A stretch of DNA of 64,000 nucleotides from Anastatus disparis (Eukaryota; Arthropoda; Insecta; Hymenoptera; Eupelmidae). Below are positions 62,801 to 64,000 of this stretch, one piece after another. The notes under the pieces were generated by a model. It was not told where the DNA came from, made no database searches, and was given only the letters and a program-made list of their open reading frames with translations. Each line of letters begins with the position of its first letter. The stretch's first letter is position 1. The stretch covers positions 2,232,001 to 2,296,000 of the forward strand of contig JAFFSR010000240.1 in the NCBI GenBank assembly GCA_017163975.1. The letters run 5' to 3'. Both the position numbers and the translations under genes were made by a program.

Positions 62801-63459
62801 ATGTTCATAAAATGAATGATTTATATCTCTAATTTTAATAAATATCTCTTTAAGTAATTGCATAAGATTAAACTTAAGATCTTATTAACTTCTGATATCG
62901 CAATATAAAAAAATCAGAAATTATTTGTTTAATATCTGTAAGGTTTTTACTTAAAATGCACGTACTTATTCAAATATCTTGCACATTTTGCAAGCAATAA
63001 AACACGTTTCGTTTTATTAAGAATTAAGAAATCCATGTAGATTATCAATTTATCATACCGTTATTTCTAACTTTTCATAAAGTGAAATCTGAAAGAAATT
63101 GTAAAAAGTTATATTATATAACAATATTTTTTTAATTAAAAAAGAAACTAACTTGGAGTTTTTTTTTTTTTAAATGTTTTTTAAATATAGCGAAAAATTA
63201 TACTTTTAATTTTGTATTATCAAATTTACTACTGTTTGAATATTTATATTGTATTTATAAAATTTATACTTTCTTTTTAAAAGTAAAGAAATTATTCTTT
63301 TAATATTGCAGTTTTTATTAGACTGGAATTGATTTTATATGATGTAAAAATATGAAAGACAAGAATGCCCTTACTTTCATACGGAATATAATTTACGCAA
63401 AAATATTTTTTCTTAGTGTGGCATAATTAATCTAATCAAAATTCATATTTTAAATATCG
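59851..63459. other. AT-rich intergenic DNA, no gene seen
   Basis: No convincing frame (62131-62367 plus is low-complexity, without a motif) and no structured RNA. One SINE fragment is present near 62.1 kb. Confidence 0.5.
62087..62123 (-). mobile_element. SINE tail fragment, copy 5
   Basis: Minus strand reads GTCGCTAATTATTATAGCAT then AAATACAACGAAGTTAAAA, matching only the last part of the SINE family. Confidence 0.55.
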
Positions 63460-63622
63460 AGTCAAATGATCATTGACACGTAAGTTTAATCACTTTAACA
63501 CGATTTTTAAAAATTACATGCTCATCAAAATTAAACAGATGATAAATAATTGTTATGAGCATGTAATTTTTCAAAATCTCATTAAACATTGAGTTTGCAT
63601 GCAATCATTGACCATTTAGTCT
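63460..63622. repeat. foldback repeat
   Basis: AAAAATTACATGCTCAT (near 63510) pairs with ATGAGCATGTAATTTTT (near 63555). The pairing continues outward through GTCAAATGATCATTGA and CAATCATTGACCATTTAG. Likely an old MITE. Confidence 0.5.
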
Positions 63623-64000
63623 GATATTCACAACATGGTATTTTTAATTCAAGAATTGAAAATTAATTTTTTTTTAATGGATTATAATGTTTTAAAATAA
63701 TCAAATATGATTACGAAGAGTATTTTTGTTTTGATTAGCTGTTTATTTGTCGATTTTGCTCAAATTTCAGAAAATGATTGTGGGTTCATAACAGAGGGAT
63801 ACAAAAGAAAATCAAAATTTTAAATTTTATTATTAATTAATGTTTTAAAAAGAAAATGTAACTTCAATTTTTATTACAGTGTAACGTTATTATTAATCGA
63901 GGTTTGGATCTGAGGCTTTTACGATGTTTGTTAGTCAATGTTGAAAGTTTTTTCGGATTTCAACCGTGTAGGTTGTGGTTTAGAATATGAAGATTGTATT
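63623..64000. other. window end, no gene seen
   Basis: AT-rich sequence without an open frame or motif. Confidence 0.4.

Noticed and set aside
1..64000. CRISPR arrays, operons, bacterial-type elements
   Set aside because: Spliced genes, snoRNAs, LINE/SINE content and polyadenylation signals show eukaryotic nuclear DNA; no regular spacer arrays.

Overview
This is AT-rich insect nuclear DNA. It shows long introns, intronic H/ACA snoRNAs, an Inr/DPE core promoter and dense non-autonomous transposons. Two protein-coding genes are intact. They read like hymenopteran genes, perhaps a parasitoid wasp, but the order and species are inference from protein style only.

Layout. (1) 1-24.6 kb is a transposon graveyard. 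It holds TTAA-flanked MITEs, a spliced but frameshifted multicopy-family pseudogene, two giant palindromic foldback elements (one inserted inside the reverse-transcriptase frame of a LINE), a duplicated 600-bp block, an open four-exon gene remnant caught between a LINE and an LTR element, an LTR-PBS junction followed by a frameshifted ORF, and many smaller hairpin MITEs. (2) 25.3-29.0 kb, plus strand, is RpS3A (40S ribosomal protein S3a), five exons and 267 codons, with a TCT-type initiator. A separate H/ACA snoRNA lies in each of introns 1, 2 and 3. The first and third share a 3' hairpin. (3) 29.4-49.2 kb, minus strand, is a fatty acyl-CoA reductase of eight coding exons (521 aa), convergent with RpS3A. 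It has a 13.6-kb intron after coding exon 1. A probable non-coding first exon sits near 57 kb, downstream of an Inr + DPE core promoter, making the gene about 28 kb. (4) The reductase introns and flank carry a tRNA-derived SINE family (four near-full copies and one fragment), a TA-flanked element with a coding-like passenger, a CCCTGG-terminal MITE family, and a 1.16-kb CACTA-like element with a 170-bp tandem repeat. (5) From about 59.9 to 64 kb I see only AT-rich DNA with a SINE fragment and one foldback.

Functionally, RpS3A is a translation housekeeping gene that also makes RNA-modification guides. The reductase would make fatty alcohols for cuticular lipids, waxes or pheromones. The rest is mobile DNA and its remains. 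The best second looks are the snoRNA trio, the nested palindromes, the two unrecognised coding remnants (13.15-14.9 kb and 16.1-16.8 kb), and the passenger inside the 36.7-kb element.
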